From assembly GCA_035222895.1 (NCBI GenBank), contig JAVYIG010005297.1, positions 62,001 to 126,000 on the forward strand: a DNA stretch of 64,000 nucleotides, read 5' to 3'. Under the pieces are notes generated by a model. The model saw nothing but the letters and a program-made list of their open reading frames with translations. It was not told where the DNA came from and searched no databases. This DNA comes from Strongylocentrotus droebachiensis (lineage: Eukaryota > Echinodermata > Echinoidea > Camarodonta > Strongylocentrotidae). Each line of letters starts with the position of its first letter. Positions within the stretch are counted from its first letter, which is position 1. Positions 63,101 through 64,000 of this stretch are shown here, piece by piece. The translations under genes were made by a program, and so were the position numbers.

Positions 63101-63575
63101 ACAGAGACAACGCAAAACTAGTCATCTTTAAAACAGACCTATACATTCTCAAGTGGGATTTGCTGCCATGGTACAGAAGGTTGTCAAGATACAGATAGAG
63201 ATATTAGGAAAAAGTTGTTGGGTATTGGTCTAATTAGGCATTATTTGGCCAACACCTTTTCACATTTATGAATGTGTCATTTGAAAAGGAAAGGGTTACT
63301 TAATCATATTTATTCAAATGTTTCACAAGGTCCTGAGAATTTCATTTTTTACATATTTAGTTCTGTAAATCTTCTGTAAAATGATGGTTTGTCTTTAATT
63401 CAATTAAATTTTTCTGATATGTGAAAAATGGTATGGTATGGTATGGTATCTTCACAGGGCAAAGGAAAAGGTAAAGGCAAGGCCAAAGGAAAGATGGAGA
63501 AGCAGGAGGAGAAAGAATCAACCGATAATCCTTTCCAGAAACTGAAATGCCTGGATGTATTTGCTGGATGTGGAG
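5149..63575 (+). CDS. DNMT1: DNA (cytosine-5)-methyltransferase 1, 25 exons, 3' end outside window
   Basis: Maintenance DNA methyltransferase: it copies CpG methylation onto the new strand at replication forks in the nucleus, using S-adenosylmethionine. The span given is the genomic span from the ATG to the last exon in the window; exons are listed separately. The joined coding length is 3436 nt (1145 codons plus one base). Order of parts: DMAP-binding-like N-terminus (residues 1 to about 90), Lys/Glu/Ser-rich linker (about 90-245), PIP-box QPSIMSMF (about 247-254), second acidic linker, RFTS (about 340-586), CXXC (about 636-685), acidic/basic linker, BAH1 (about 723-902), BAH2 (about 924-1106), (GK)n hinge, motif [10 protein letters not shown] (about 1137-1145). 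Human DNMT1 has motif I at nearly the same residue number. All eight CXXC cysteines and KFGG are present. The remaining catalytic motifs (PC, ENV, QRR and others) are to the right of the window. No inactivating change is seen in the exons. Confidence 0.96.
5456..6374. mobile_element. non-autonomous TIR element with TTCGGAC boxes
   Basis: The left end AGTAAAACCGCCAAACTTCG and the right end (complement AGTAAGACCGCCAAACTTCG) form 20-bp near-perfect inverted repeats. Inside, the word TTCGGAC/GTCCGAA recurs at least six times in both orientations, mostly next to GCCAAGC or GCTTGGC, like subterminal transposase-binding sites. A TA target duplication is possible but not certain. No transposase frame. 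The short minus frame at 5805-5990 is not supported. Confidence 0.6.
6873..7910. mobile_element. hAT-like non-autonomous transposon
   Basis: The ends are AGGGTGTCTGATCG and its inverse CGATCAGACACCCTA. The 8-bp direct repeat CTTCTAGT flanks the element at 6865-6872 and 7911-7918, which is the hAT signature. Length is 1038 bp with no transposase. The middle contains a 67-bp imperfect inverted repeat (7409-7475 with 7497-7563). The frames at 7462-7784 lie inside that hairpin and are not genes. Confidence 0.75.
7409..7563. repeat. 67-bp-arm hairpin inside the hAT-like element
   Basis: Arms 7409-7475 and 7497-7563 are inverted copies of each other with few mismatches and a 21-bp spacer. The arms begin TATGGCTAGCC and contain GAAGTGAATACACGTT. 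This may be an older nested fold-back element or a duplicated end. Confidence 0.65.
8935..10931. mobile_element. hAT-like non-autonomous transposon, second copy type
   Basis: The left end AGGGATGTCAGAC and the right end (complement TAGGGATGTTAGAC) are inverted. The 8-bp direct repeat CTACATGT flanks the element at 8927-8934 and 10932-10939. About 2.0 kb. The interior is AT-rich with CCATGGCAAC words and no transposase frame longer than about 80 codons. The ends resemble those of the element at 6873-7910 (AGGG(T/A)TGTC), so the two may be related. Confidence 0.7.
11623..11671 (+). CDS. DNMT1: DNMT1 exon 2
   Basis: Acceptor CTACAG, donor AAG/GTAAGG. Encodes (R)[16 protein letters not shown], matching the vertebrate stretch LKDLERDSLTEK of the DMAP1-binding region. 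Phase 2 in, phase 0 out. Confidence 0.9.
12111..15051. repeat. dispersed 16-bp motif TGTAACGTCCGAAACA on both strands
   Basis: Exact copies are at 12321-12336, 12495-12510, 12513-12528 and 15036-15051 (+) and at 12111-12126 and 12678-12693 (-). Diverged copies are at 13051-13066 (-) and 14660-14675 (+). Several sit next to TTTTCCGTAAACA or GTTAACA. The spacing is irregular, so this is not a tandem repeat. It looks like repeated protein-binding sites inside a large, otherwise anonymous element in intron 2. Outer ends were not found. Confidence 0.6.
15641..16168. repeat. 92-bp inverted repeat with 344-bp spacer
   Basis: The left arm 15641-15732 and the right arm 16077-16168 are inverted copies with only a few differences (shared core ACATGGGAAAGCACATTAAA). 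The spacer is AT-rich and non-coding. Probably a fold-back element in intron 2. The short frames across it are shadows. Confidence 0.7.
16389..16737. mobile_element. small TIR element (AAAGACCCT ends)
   Basis: The left end TAAAGACCCTGTC and the right end (complement TAAAGACCCTATCC) are inverted, with a likely TA duplication. The interior contains TTAGTGTCTGTCAGAGGA and TCAGCTATATAGGCGAG. The same words occur in reverse orientation at about 25330-25605, so this is a dispersed family. The 118-codon minus frame inside is not a supported gene. Confidence 0.6.
16787..16848 (+). CDS. DNMT1: DNMT1 exon 3
   Basis: Acceptor TTCTAG, donor AC/GTGAGT. Encodes [20 protein letters not shown], aligning with human [20 protein letters not shown]. 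The region is predicted helical within the DMAP1-binding domain. Phase 0 in, phase 2 out. Confidence 0.9.
18242..18287 (+). CDS. DNMT1: DNMT1 exon 4
   Basis: Acceptor TTTTCAAG, donor GAG/GTAATA. Encodes (T)[15 protein letters not shown], matching human QLCDLETKLRKEELSE. Phase 2 in, phase 0 out. Confidence 0.9.
18395..18645 (+). mobile_element. tRNA-derived SINE with ATT tail
   Basis: A B-box-like GGTTCCAGTCCC near the start is followed by a body with GCAAGACATTAAACTACATT, AGCAGAGCTGGGCAAATATT and GAGCACCTTGAGCA. It ends in AATATTATTATTATAC. This is the usual layout of marine-animal SINEs whose tail is an ATT microsatellite. Diverged, so an old copy. Confidence 0.5.
18842..19401 (+). CDS. DNMT1: DNMT1 exon 5 (charged linker and PIP-box)
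   Basis: Acceptor TTTTCAG, donor AA/GTAAGA, 560 nt. Begins [16 protein letters not shown], matching human EGYLAKVKSLLNKDLS, which closes the DMAP1-binding domain. Then come about 160 residues of Ser/Lys/Glu-rich low-complexity sequence with runs of K and E and NLS-like KKKKKK and KRKRSPK. It ends with [11 protein letters not shown], a PCNA-interacting motif (Q-x-x-I-x-x-x-F). The linker is considerably longer than in vertebrates, which puts the PIP-box near residue 250 rather than about 165. Overlapping long frames on both strands are shadows of the purine-rich sequence. Confidence 0.93.
19865..20050 (+). CDS. DNMT1: DNMT1 exon 6 (acidic linker)
   Basis: Acceptor ATTGCAG, donor TC/GTAAGT. 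Encodes (K)[18 protein letters not shown] and on to [18 protein letters not shown]. Disordered Glu/Lys-rich sequence between the PIP-box and RFTS. Not conserved in detail, but the phase and splice sites fit both neighbours. Confidence 0.88.
20098..20335 (+). mobile_element. SINE with tRNA-Thr-like head
   Basis: Starts with a run of 26 C. The tRNA-like head follows: AGTGGTAGAGCA (D arm), GGTCTTGTAACC (anticodon stem and loop with TGT), GGTTCCGGGCTCGAA (T arm). The segment TCGAAGCGCTAGTGCCC...GGCATTA is then repeated at an offset of 49 bp, and the tail contains AAACAAACAAA. The tRNA-like part has no acceptor stem, so it is a SINE and not a tRNA gene. Confidence 0.6.
20703..20763 (+). CDS. DNMT1: DNMT1 exon 7
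   Basis: Acceptor CATGAAG, donor AAG/GTAACC. Encodes (S)[20 protein letters not shown], linker just before RFTS. Short and poorly conserved, but its phases (2 in, 0 out) are exactly those needed to join exons 6 and 8. Confidence 0.78.
21191..21274 (+). CDS. DNMT1: DNMT1 exon 8 (RFTS start)
   Basis: Acceptor CCATAG, donor GCT/GTAAGT. Encodes [20 protein letters not shown] and on to DPDDA. C-x2-C plus LDDPDLK match human PPKCIQCGQYLDDPDLK, the start of the replication-foci-targeting domain that binds ubiquitinated histone H3 and autoinhibits the enzyme. Confidence 0.95.
21758..21867 (+). CDS. DNMT1: DNMT1 exon 9 (RFTS)
   Basis: Acceptor ATACAG, donor AG/GTCAGT. Encodes [18 protein letters not shown] and on to [12 protein letters not shown], aligning with human EPQMLTNEKLSIFDANE...LPQHKLTCF. 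Confidence 0.92.
22618..22736 (+). CDS. DNMT1: DNMT1 exon 10 (RFTS)
   Basis: Acceptor CTGCAG, donor GAAG/GTAAGA. Encodes (S)[19 protein letters not shown] and on to [19 protein letters not shown], matching human YCKHGHLCPIDTGLIEKN...FFSGSAKPIYDDDPSLEG, including the Cys/His pair of the RFTS zinc site. Confidence 0.95.
22760..23090. repeat. CCCGATTT / poly-T low-complexity stretch
   Basis: Right after exon 10, CCCGATTT is repeated between poly-T and poly-A runs, followed by T-rich sequence. The 130-codon frame across it is mostly Phe/Lys from homopolymers and is rejected as a gene. Confidence 0.5.
23335..23440 (-). mobile_element. SINE tail fragment
   Basis: Read on the minus strand: AGCGCCTTGAGGACCTTG, then CTATATAAGAATCCAATATT and an ATT run. 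It resembles the tail of the SINE at 18395-18645, here reversed and truncated. Confidence 0.4.
23579..23671 (+). CDS. DNMT1: DNMT1 exon 11 (RFTS)
   Basis: Acceptor GATGCAG, donor ACAG/GTAAGA. Encodes (G)[18 protein letters not shown] and on to [12 protein letters not shown], almost identical to human [24 protein letters not shown] decayed second copy lies about 110 bp downstream. Confidence 0.97.
23770..23861 (+). pseudogene. decayed tandem duplicate of DNMT1 exon 11
   Basis: The frame reads [20 protein letters not shown] then LI, against [22 protein letters not shown] in exon 11. Similarity starts near GTGG at 23772 and stops at CACAG (23861). The acceptor AG has become TC, the donor GT has become AT, and one base is lost shortly before the 3' edge. 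It therefore cannot be spliced in by canonical sites and is best read as a dead exon duplicate. Confidence 0.85.
24005..24076. repeat. GAGA microsatellite
   Basis: Imperfect (GA)n/(GGGA)n run in intron 11. Simple repeat, non-coding. Confidence 0.8.
24260..24411 (+). CDS. DNMT1: DNMT1 exon 12 (RFTS)
   Basis: Acceptor TTGGCAG, donor CAG/GTTAGT. Encodes (A)[17 protein letters not shown] and on to [18 protein letters not shown] and YEDLLSQIQ, matching human FAEYILMDPSPEYAPIF...EKIYISKIVVEFLQSNSD. Confidence 0.96.
24949..25130 (+). CDS. DNMT1: DNMT1 exon 13 (RFTS end)
   Basis: Acceptor ATGCAG, donor AG/GTAGGA. Encodes [38 protein letters not shown] and [15 protein letters not shown]. The helix bundle of RFTS is strongly conserved with human. 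Confidence 0.97.
25330..25610 (-). mobile_element. reverse copy of the 16389-16737 TIR family
   Basis: On the minus strand it carries TTAGTGTCTGTCAGAGGA, GTCAGCTATATAGTCGAG and CTCATGTTATGACGTCA, in the same order as in 16389-16737. It is diverged and its right end abuts the next TIR element at 25613. Confidence 0.5.
25613..26127. mobile_element. TA-flanked TIR element (ATAAGGCGCAC ends)
   Basis: The left end CCGTAAATC...GTATAAGGCGCAC and the right end GTGCGCCTTATACAC...GATTTACAG are inverted over about 27 bp and flanked by TA on both sides. GTGCGCCTTATACACAG is duplicated at the right end. Contains poly-T runs and no transposase. Probably a Tc1/mariner-type MITE. Confidence 0.65.
26349..26520 (+). 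CDS. DNMT1: DNMT1 exon 14 (linker to CXXC)
   Basis: Acceptor TACCAG, donor GAG/GTAAGA. Encodes (R)[33 protein letters not shown] and [10 protein letters not shown]. The last four residues supply the first two zinc-binding cysteines of CXXC. Confidence 0.95.
26931..27028 (+). CDS. DNMT1: DNMT1 exon 15 (CXXC zinc finger)
   Basis: Acceptor TCACTAG, donor AG/GTAAGT. Encodes [32 protein letters not shown]. With exon 14 and the first Cys of exon 16 it completes eight zinc-binding cysteines. KFGG is the motif that contacts unmethylated CpG. Confidence 0.98.
27077..27120. repeat. TC microsatellite
   Basis: A (TC)n run in intron 15, directly followed by TTTCTTTCTC. Simple repeat. Confidence 0.85.
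27695..27833 (+). CDS. DNMT1: DNMT1 exon 16 (autoinhibitory linker)
   Basis: Acceptor TGACAG, donor AGG/GTAAAA. Encodes (R)[19 protein letters not shown], then a Lys-rich stretch ending LKKKKR. The acidic part corresponds to the CXXC-BAH1 linker that blocks the active site on unmethylated DNA in vertebrates. It precedes the 20.9-kb intron 16. Confidence 0.94.
28185..28759. mobile_element. hAT-like non-autonomous transposon
   Basis: The left end TAAGGCTGCGACGG and the right end (complement TAGGGCTGTGCACA) match hAT-type ends. The direct repeat ATATTCAAC flanks the element at 28176-28184 and 28760-28768. The interior has CTCGAGTACCCG/CGGGTAC boxes near both ends and expanded poly-A and TCAAAAAA runs. 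No transposase. Confidence 0.7.
30030..40960. repeat. 11-kb satellite array with higher-order repeat structure
   Basis: Monomers of 56, 57, 62 and 67 bp share CACACAAGCC(T/C)TAATTTTC(T/A)TGACTTGGAC and end TAATGTCTTTCTGC or a variant. Length over period gives roughly 190 monomers (not counted one by one). A five-monomer unit of 62+57+67+56+56 = 298 bp recurs (for example 30731/31029, 31955/32253, 33260/33558, 36092/36390). A 531-bp step is also frequent, and blocks at about 33.9-35.4 kb recur at about 37.9-39.4 kb with an offset of exactly 3989 bp. The many identical minus-strand frames inside are artefacts of the repeat. Confidence 0.95.
41099..41246. repeat. perfect 148-bp palindrome
   Basis: Two 74-bp arms meet at 41172/41173 (CACGAC/GTCGTG) with no spacer and no mismatch that I can find. 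Outer ends are TATCGAAAATAATATCG and its inverse. It lies where the satellite stops, with AAGCCTTAAATT on both outer sides (about 41088 and 41280). No gene. Confidence 0.9.
42000..42500. repeat. four-copy tandem repeat, about 110-130 bp
   Basis: GTCGAGAATGG(A/T)ACAA begins copies near 42002, 42131, 42241, 42363 and 42484. Each contains TCTAATAATTT, a GCGC(T)TTGCGC-type hairpin and a G-rich run. Diverged copies. A C run follows at 42609-42634. Confidence 0.75.
42690..43450. repeat. minisatellite GAATAGCGACCCTC...TATTAT, about 26 bp
   Basis: TATGAATAGCGACCCT recurs about 30 times with a unit of about 20-27 bp, and with degenerate or shortened units towards the right. Confidence 0.85.
43488..43660 (-). 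repeat. dispersed repeat, inverted copy of 58453-58621
   Basis: The minus strand reads MKAFEEPCF...[23 protein letters not shown], as does the + strand at 58476. Nucleotide similarity is roughly 85% over about 170 bp (estimated by eye). The family is unknown; it may be a fragment of a repeat-borne gene. Confidence 0.5.
44165..45475. repeat. tandem repeat of about 265-272 bp, three and a half copies
   Basis: Copies start near 44165, 44437 and 44700 (AATACTCCTCTTTGAAAA...). Each contains AATTTTGATGTGGAATTTGG and CTCGCAACTTTGCCAGCC. The third copy is split by the MITE at 44769-45308. Confidence 0.8.
44769..45308. mobile_element. TTAA-flanked fold-back MITE
   Basis: The end AGGGAAAGTCCACCC is inverted at the right end, and TTAA flanks both sides (44765-44768, 45309-45312). 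Neighbouring tandem copies show the empty site with a single TTAA, which confirms the insertion. Subterminal parts are also inverted (ATCAATCAAA...GCCAATTTG), so the whole element nearly folds on itself. A TTAA duplication is typical of piggyBac-like or Kolobok-like transposases. Confidence 0.85.
46195..46385. repeat. decayed satellite monomers beyond the 5-kb interruption
   Basis: About four diverged copies of the ACACAAGCCTTAATTTTC(T)TGACTTGGA monomer resume here. CACACAAG words continue to about 46560, just before the second (CCGT)n tract. Confidence 0.8.
47948..48442 (+). mobile_element. short pearl-like element, head-to-tail with the composite element
   Basis: Begins TATGCC two bases after the CTAG end of the previous element, has GTCCGTCCGT and a core repeat with parts of others, then CGGAAGCATCAT, GACTGCGTAGTC and an end at CCATTTAG. 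Core GGTCAAAGGTCAAGGG words match the family. Confidence 0.6.
48688..48771 (+). CDS. DNMT1: DNMT1 exon 17 (BAH1 start)
   Basis: Acceptor TATCAG, donor AAG/GTTAGC. Encodes [20 protein letters not shown] and on to AAMIDDQK, matching human [23 protein letters not shown]. First exon after the 20.9-kb intron. Confidence 0.93.
49359..49483 (+). CDS. DNMT1: DNMT1 exon 18 (BAH1)
   Basis: Acceptor CTTTAG, donor GT/GTGAGT. Encodes [42 protein letters not shown], matching human [27 protein letters not shown]...MFHAHWF. Phase 2 out. Confidence 0.96.
50039..50994 (+). mobile_element. pearl-like Helentron-associated element, complete-looking copy
   Basis: Left end TATGCCTCCG plus hairpin, (CCGT)n, about five cores of about 150 bp (each with TTATCTCAAGAACCGATTG, GCAGAGCCAATGAACTGATT and GGTCAAAGGTCACAGGG), then CGGAGGCAT (inverse of the left end), palindrome GACTGCGCGCAGTC, and the end CTAG. 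It lies between T runs without a target duplication. The frames inside are repeat artefacts. Confidence 0.7.
51160..53510. other. intron 18 sequence with no recognised feature
   Basis: AT-rich, non-repetitive sequence between a pearl-like element and the retroelement fossil. I see no exon, RNA gene or clear element boundary. Part of it may be terminal or untranslated sequence of the antisense BEL/Pao element to its right, but no matching second copy is present to prove this. Confidence 0.4.
53514..54000. repeat. tandem repeat of about 183 bp next to the retroelement
   Basis: ATTATTCTCC(A/G)TCAC starts copies near 53517 and 53700, and a shortened third begins near 53870. CATTGGCGGCGCTTGGCTCG recurs at about 53641, 53820 and 53918. 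On the minus strand this is the 3' side of the BEL/Pao fossil. Confidence 0.65.
54059..56340 (-). mobile_element. BEL/Pao LTR-retrotransposon fossil, 3' part of pol
   Basis: A minus-strand stretch in intron 18, antisense to DNMT1. The parts in order are an RNase H-like region, an integrase zinc-binding region, an integrase core, and a C-terminal domain of the type common in BEL/Pao. It is an incomplete, broken copy: the upstream half of the element and recognisable paired LTRs are not found. The long open stretch suggests a fairly recent insertion. Plus-strand frames across it are shadows. Confidence 0.85.
56473..56803 (+). CDS. DNMT1: DNMT1 exon 19 (BAH1 end)
   Basis: Acceptor TTCCAG, donor GAG/GTGAGA. 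Encodes (V)[70 protein letters not shown] and [15 protein letters not shown]. Matches human SDPLELFLVDECEDM...VIYKAPSENWAMEGG...FYQLWYDQDYARFE...FKFCVSCARL. The C-x2-C after BAH1 is kept. Confidence 0.97.
57487..58444 (+). mobile_element. pearl-like Helentron-associated element, second complete-looking copy
   Basis: Same order as 50039-50994: TATGCCTCCG hairpin, (CCGT)n, about five cores of about 150 bp, ACGGAGGCAT, GACTGCGCGCAGTC, end CTAG before a T run. Cores contain TCAAGAACCGATTGATGG and GAACTGATTAGATTTTGG. The 168-codon minus frame is the repeat read backwards. Confidence 0.7.
58453..58621 (+). repeat. dispersed repeat, direct copy (inverse at 43488-43660)
   Basis: Starts right after the pearl-like element. 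The frame [11 protein letters not shown]...[20 protein letters not shown] is shared with the inverse copy in intron 16. It lies just upstream of exon 20 but is not part of DNMT1, because exon 20 has its own acceptor at 58700-58701. Confidence 0.5.
58702..58766 (+). CDS. DNMT1: DNMT1 exon 20 (BAH1-BAH2 linker)
   Basis: Acceptor TTTGCAG, donor AG/GTAGCT. Encodes [20 protein letters not shown] and then YR/S, matching human [20 protein letters not shown]. Short, but the phases (0 in, 2 out) join exons 19 and 21. Confidence 0.88.
58813..59095. repeat. GATGAT/GGTGAT microsatellite
   Basis: Imperfect (GAT)n/(GGT)n tract of about 280 bp in intron 20. Contains a near-identical internal duplication at an offset of about 75 bp. 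The Asp-, Met- and Ser-rich frames on both strands are artefacts. Confidence 0.9.
59184..59307 (+). CDS. DNMT1: DNMT1 exon 21 (BAH2 start)
   Basis: Acceptor GACTAG, donor GTG/GTATGT. Encodes (S)[39 protein letters not shown], matching human [21 protein letters not shown]. Confidence 0.96.
59641..60882 (+). mobile_element. second Helentron-like tandem-core element (GTCTCGCCTGC ends)
   Basis: The left end TTGTCTCGCCTGC forms a hairpin with GCGAGAC, followed by a (CGG)n-rich tract. Then come about four core repeats of about 153-166 bp (TTCTTCTC...GACCGATTTTGATTTGGTTT, starting near 60089, 60242, 60408 and 60567). The inverse GCAGGCGAGAC comes near the right end, and the last bases CCCTTG lie before TTTT. 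The plan equals that of the TATGCCTCCG family but the sequence differs. Fills most of intron 21. Confidence 0.6.
61003..61234 (+). CDS. DNMT1: DNMT1 exon 22 (BAH2)
   Basis: Acceptor AAATAG, donor GAAG/GTAAAT. Encodes [67 protein letters not shown], matching human [20 protein letters not shown]...[12 protein letters not shown]...DINLLYWSDEE. Confidence 0.98.
61310..61450. repeat. duplicated TTAGGGTTA-bearing segment
   Basis: A segment of about 64 bp (GGTTATGATTAAATGTAGTG...GTATCCGGATACTG) is present twice in a row, starting about 61324 and 61391, with GGTTAGGGTTA at its border. A looser TTAGGGTTAGGG stretch follows near 61632. Telomere-like words but no telomeric array. Confidence 0.7.
62156..62274 (+). 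CDS. DNMT1: DNMT1 exon 23 (BAH2)
   Basis: Acceptor GACCAG, donor GAG/GTGAAT. Encodes (E)[39 protein letters not shown], matching human [20 protein letters not shown]...GGPNRFYFLE. Confidence 0.95.
62702..62773 (+). CDS. DNMT1: DNMT1 exon 24 (BAH2 end)
   Basis: Acceptor TATCAG, donor AAG/GTATGG. Encodes [20 protein letters not shown] and MKGK, matching human [24 protein letters not shown]. Confidence 0.95.
63458..63575 (+). CDS. DNMT1: DNMT1 exon 25 (GK hinge and catalytic motif I)
   Basis: Acceptor TTCACAG, donor GGAG/GTGAGC. Encodes [20 protein letters not shown], then [17 protein letters not shown]. The (GK)n hinge matches the human [11 protein letters not shown] hinge, which is bound by USP7. 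DVFAGCGG is motif I, which binds S-adenosylmethionine (human DVFSGCGG). Phase 1 out; the next exon is outside the window. Confidence 0.97.
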
Positions 63576-64000
63576 GTGAGCCAACATATCAGCGCCAGAA
63601 GGACCCTAACACTATGTTTAAGCATATGAGTTAACACCCTTCTAGCTTCAAGTAGACGATATAATTACTTCATTCAAGGATGAGTGTCAGTTGTACTGTA
63701 TTTTAAACAAAGTAATCTTAAGAAAGAAGAAAGCGAGTCAGAGCTTCTACAGCACATGATTTTGTTTGAGGTTCTGATGTTTTGAAAATAATGAAGTGAT
63801 CATGATGGTAATGGAGATATGGCCAAAATGATGATGATGATCGATGTGTAGGAGGAGGAGGAGTGTGGTAAACAAGTTGTATGATGTTGATGACGATGAT
63901 AGAATTAGTAAACAACTGCCAGAAGTGATGATAGTGAGAGAGAGAGTGTGTGGGGATGGAACGAAAGTAAAAAGCTGGCAAAACAAAGACCATTGTCGCT
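63576..64000. other. DNMT1: DNMT1 intron 25, 5' part
   Basis: Intronic sequence to the window edge, with a GATGAT/GTGATGA-rich stretch at about 63800-63960. No further exon was seen; the frames here are simple-repeat shadows. Confidence 0.7.

Overview
This is a window of animal nuclear DNA dominated by one gene: the 5' two thirds of a DNA methyltransferase 1 (DNMT1) gene on the + strand. Twenty-five exons can be placed from 5149 to 63575. Every exon has AG/GT borders, the phases are consistent, and the exons run in the same order as vertebrate DNMT1. Joined, they encode about 1145 residues: a DMAP-binding type N-terminus, a long charged linker, a PCNA-interacting motif, RFTS, CXXC zinc finger, acidic/basic autoinhibitory linker, BAH1, BAH2, the (GK)n hinge, and the start of the catalytic domain (motif I, DVFAGCGG). 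The rest of the methyltransferase domain lies beyond the right edge. The repeat content (TAGGCCTA- and TACATGTA-rich intergenic DNA, tRNA-derived SINEs ending in ATT runs, TATGCCTCCG/(CCGT)n elements, BEL/Pao remains) suggests a marine deuterostome, most likely an echinoid. That organism call is an inference from style, not from a match.

Layout. 1-4900 is intergenic: a 1.04-kb inverted-terminal-repeat element (975-2018), small inverted repeats, and two weak minus-strand exon candidates. 4900-5148 is the probable DNMT1 promoter, with a textbook E2F site. Intron 1 (5202-11622) is mostly DNA transposons: one TIR element with repeated TTCGGAC boxes, then two hAT-like elements with clean 8-bp target duplications. 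Intron 2 (11672-16786) carries a dispersed 16-bp motif on both strands, a 92-bp inverted repeat and a small TIR element. 18242-27833 holds exons 4-16 in moderate introns with SINEs, a decayed duplicate of exon 11 and further TIR elements.

Intron 16 (27834-48687, 20.9 kb) is the most unusual part. An 11-kb satellite of about 56-67-bp monomers with clear higher-order structure (a five-monomer, 298-bp unit and a multi-kilobase internal duplication offset by 3989 bp) lies inside what looks like the (CCGT)n microsatellite of a Helentron-associated, pearl-like non-autonomous element. The satellite is interrupted at about 41.1 kb by a perfect 148-bp palindrome and a 5-kb patchwork of minisatellites, and a few decayed monomers resume at 46.2 kb.

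48688-63575 holds exons 17-25. Introns 17-22 contain three more copies or partners of the pearl-like family, an antisense BEL/Pao retroelement fossil, a second Helentron-like family with a different end sequence (59641-60882), and a GAT microsatellite. Nothing bacterial, no CRISPR array and no rRNA gene was seen. All the functional coding sequence I can support belongs to DNMT1; the rest is intron, intergenic DNA and repeats.
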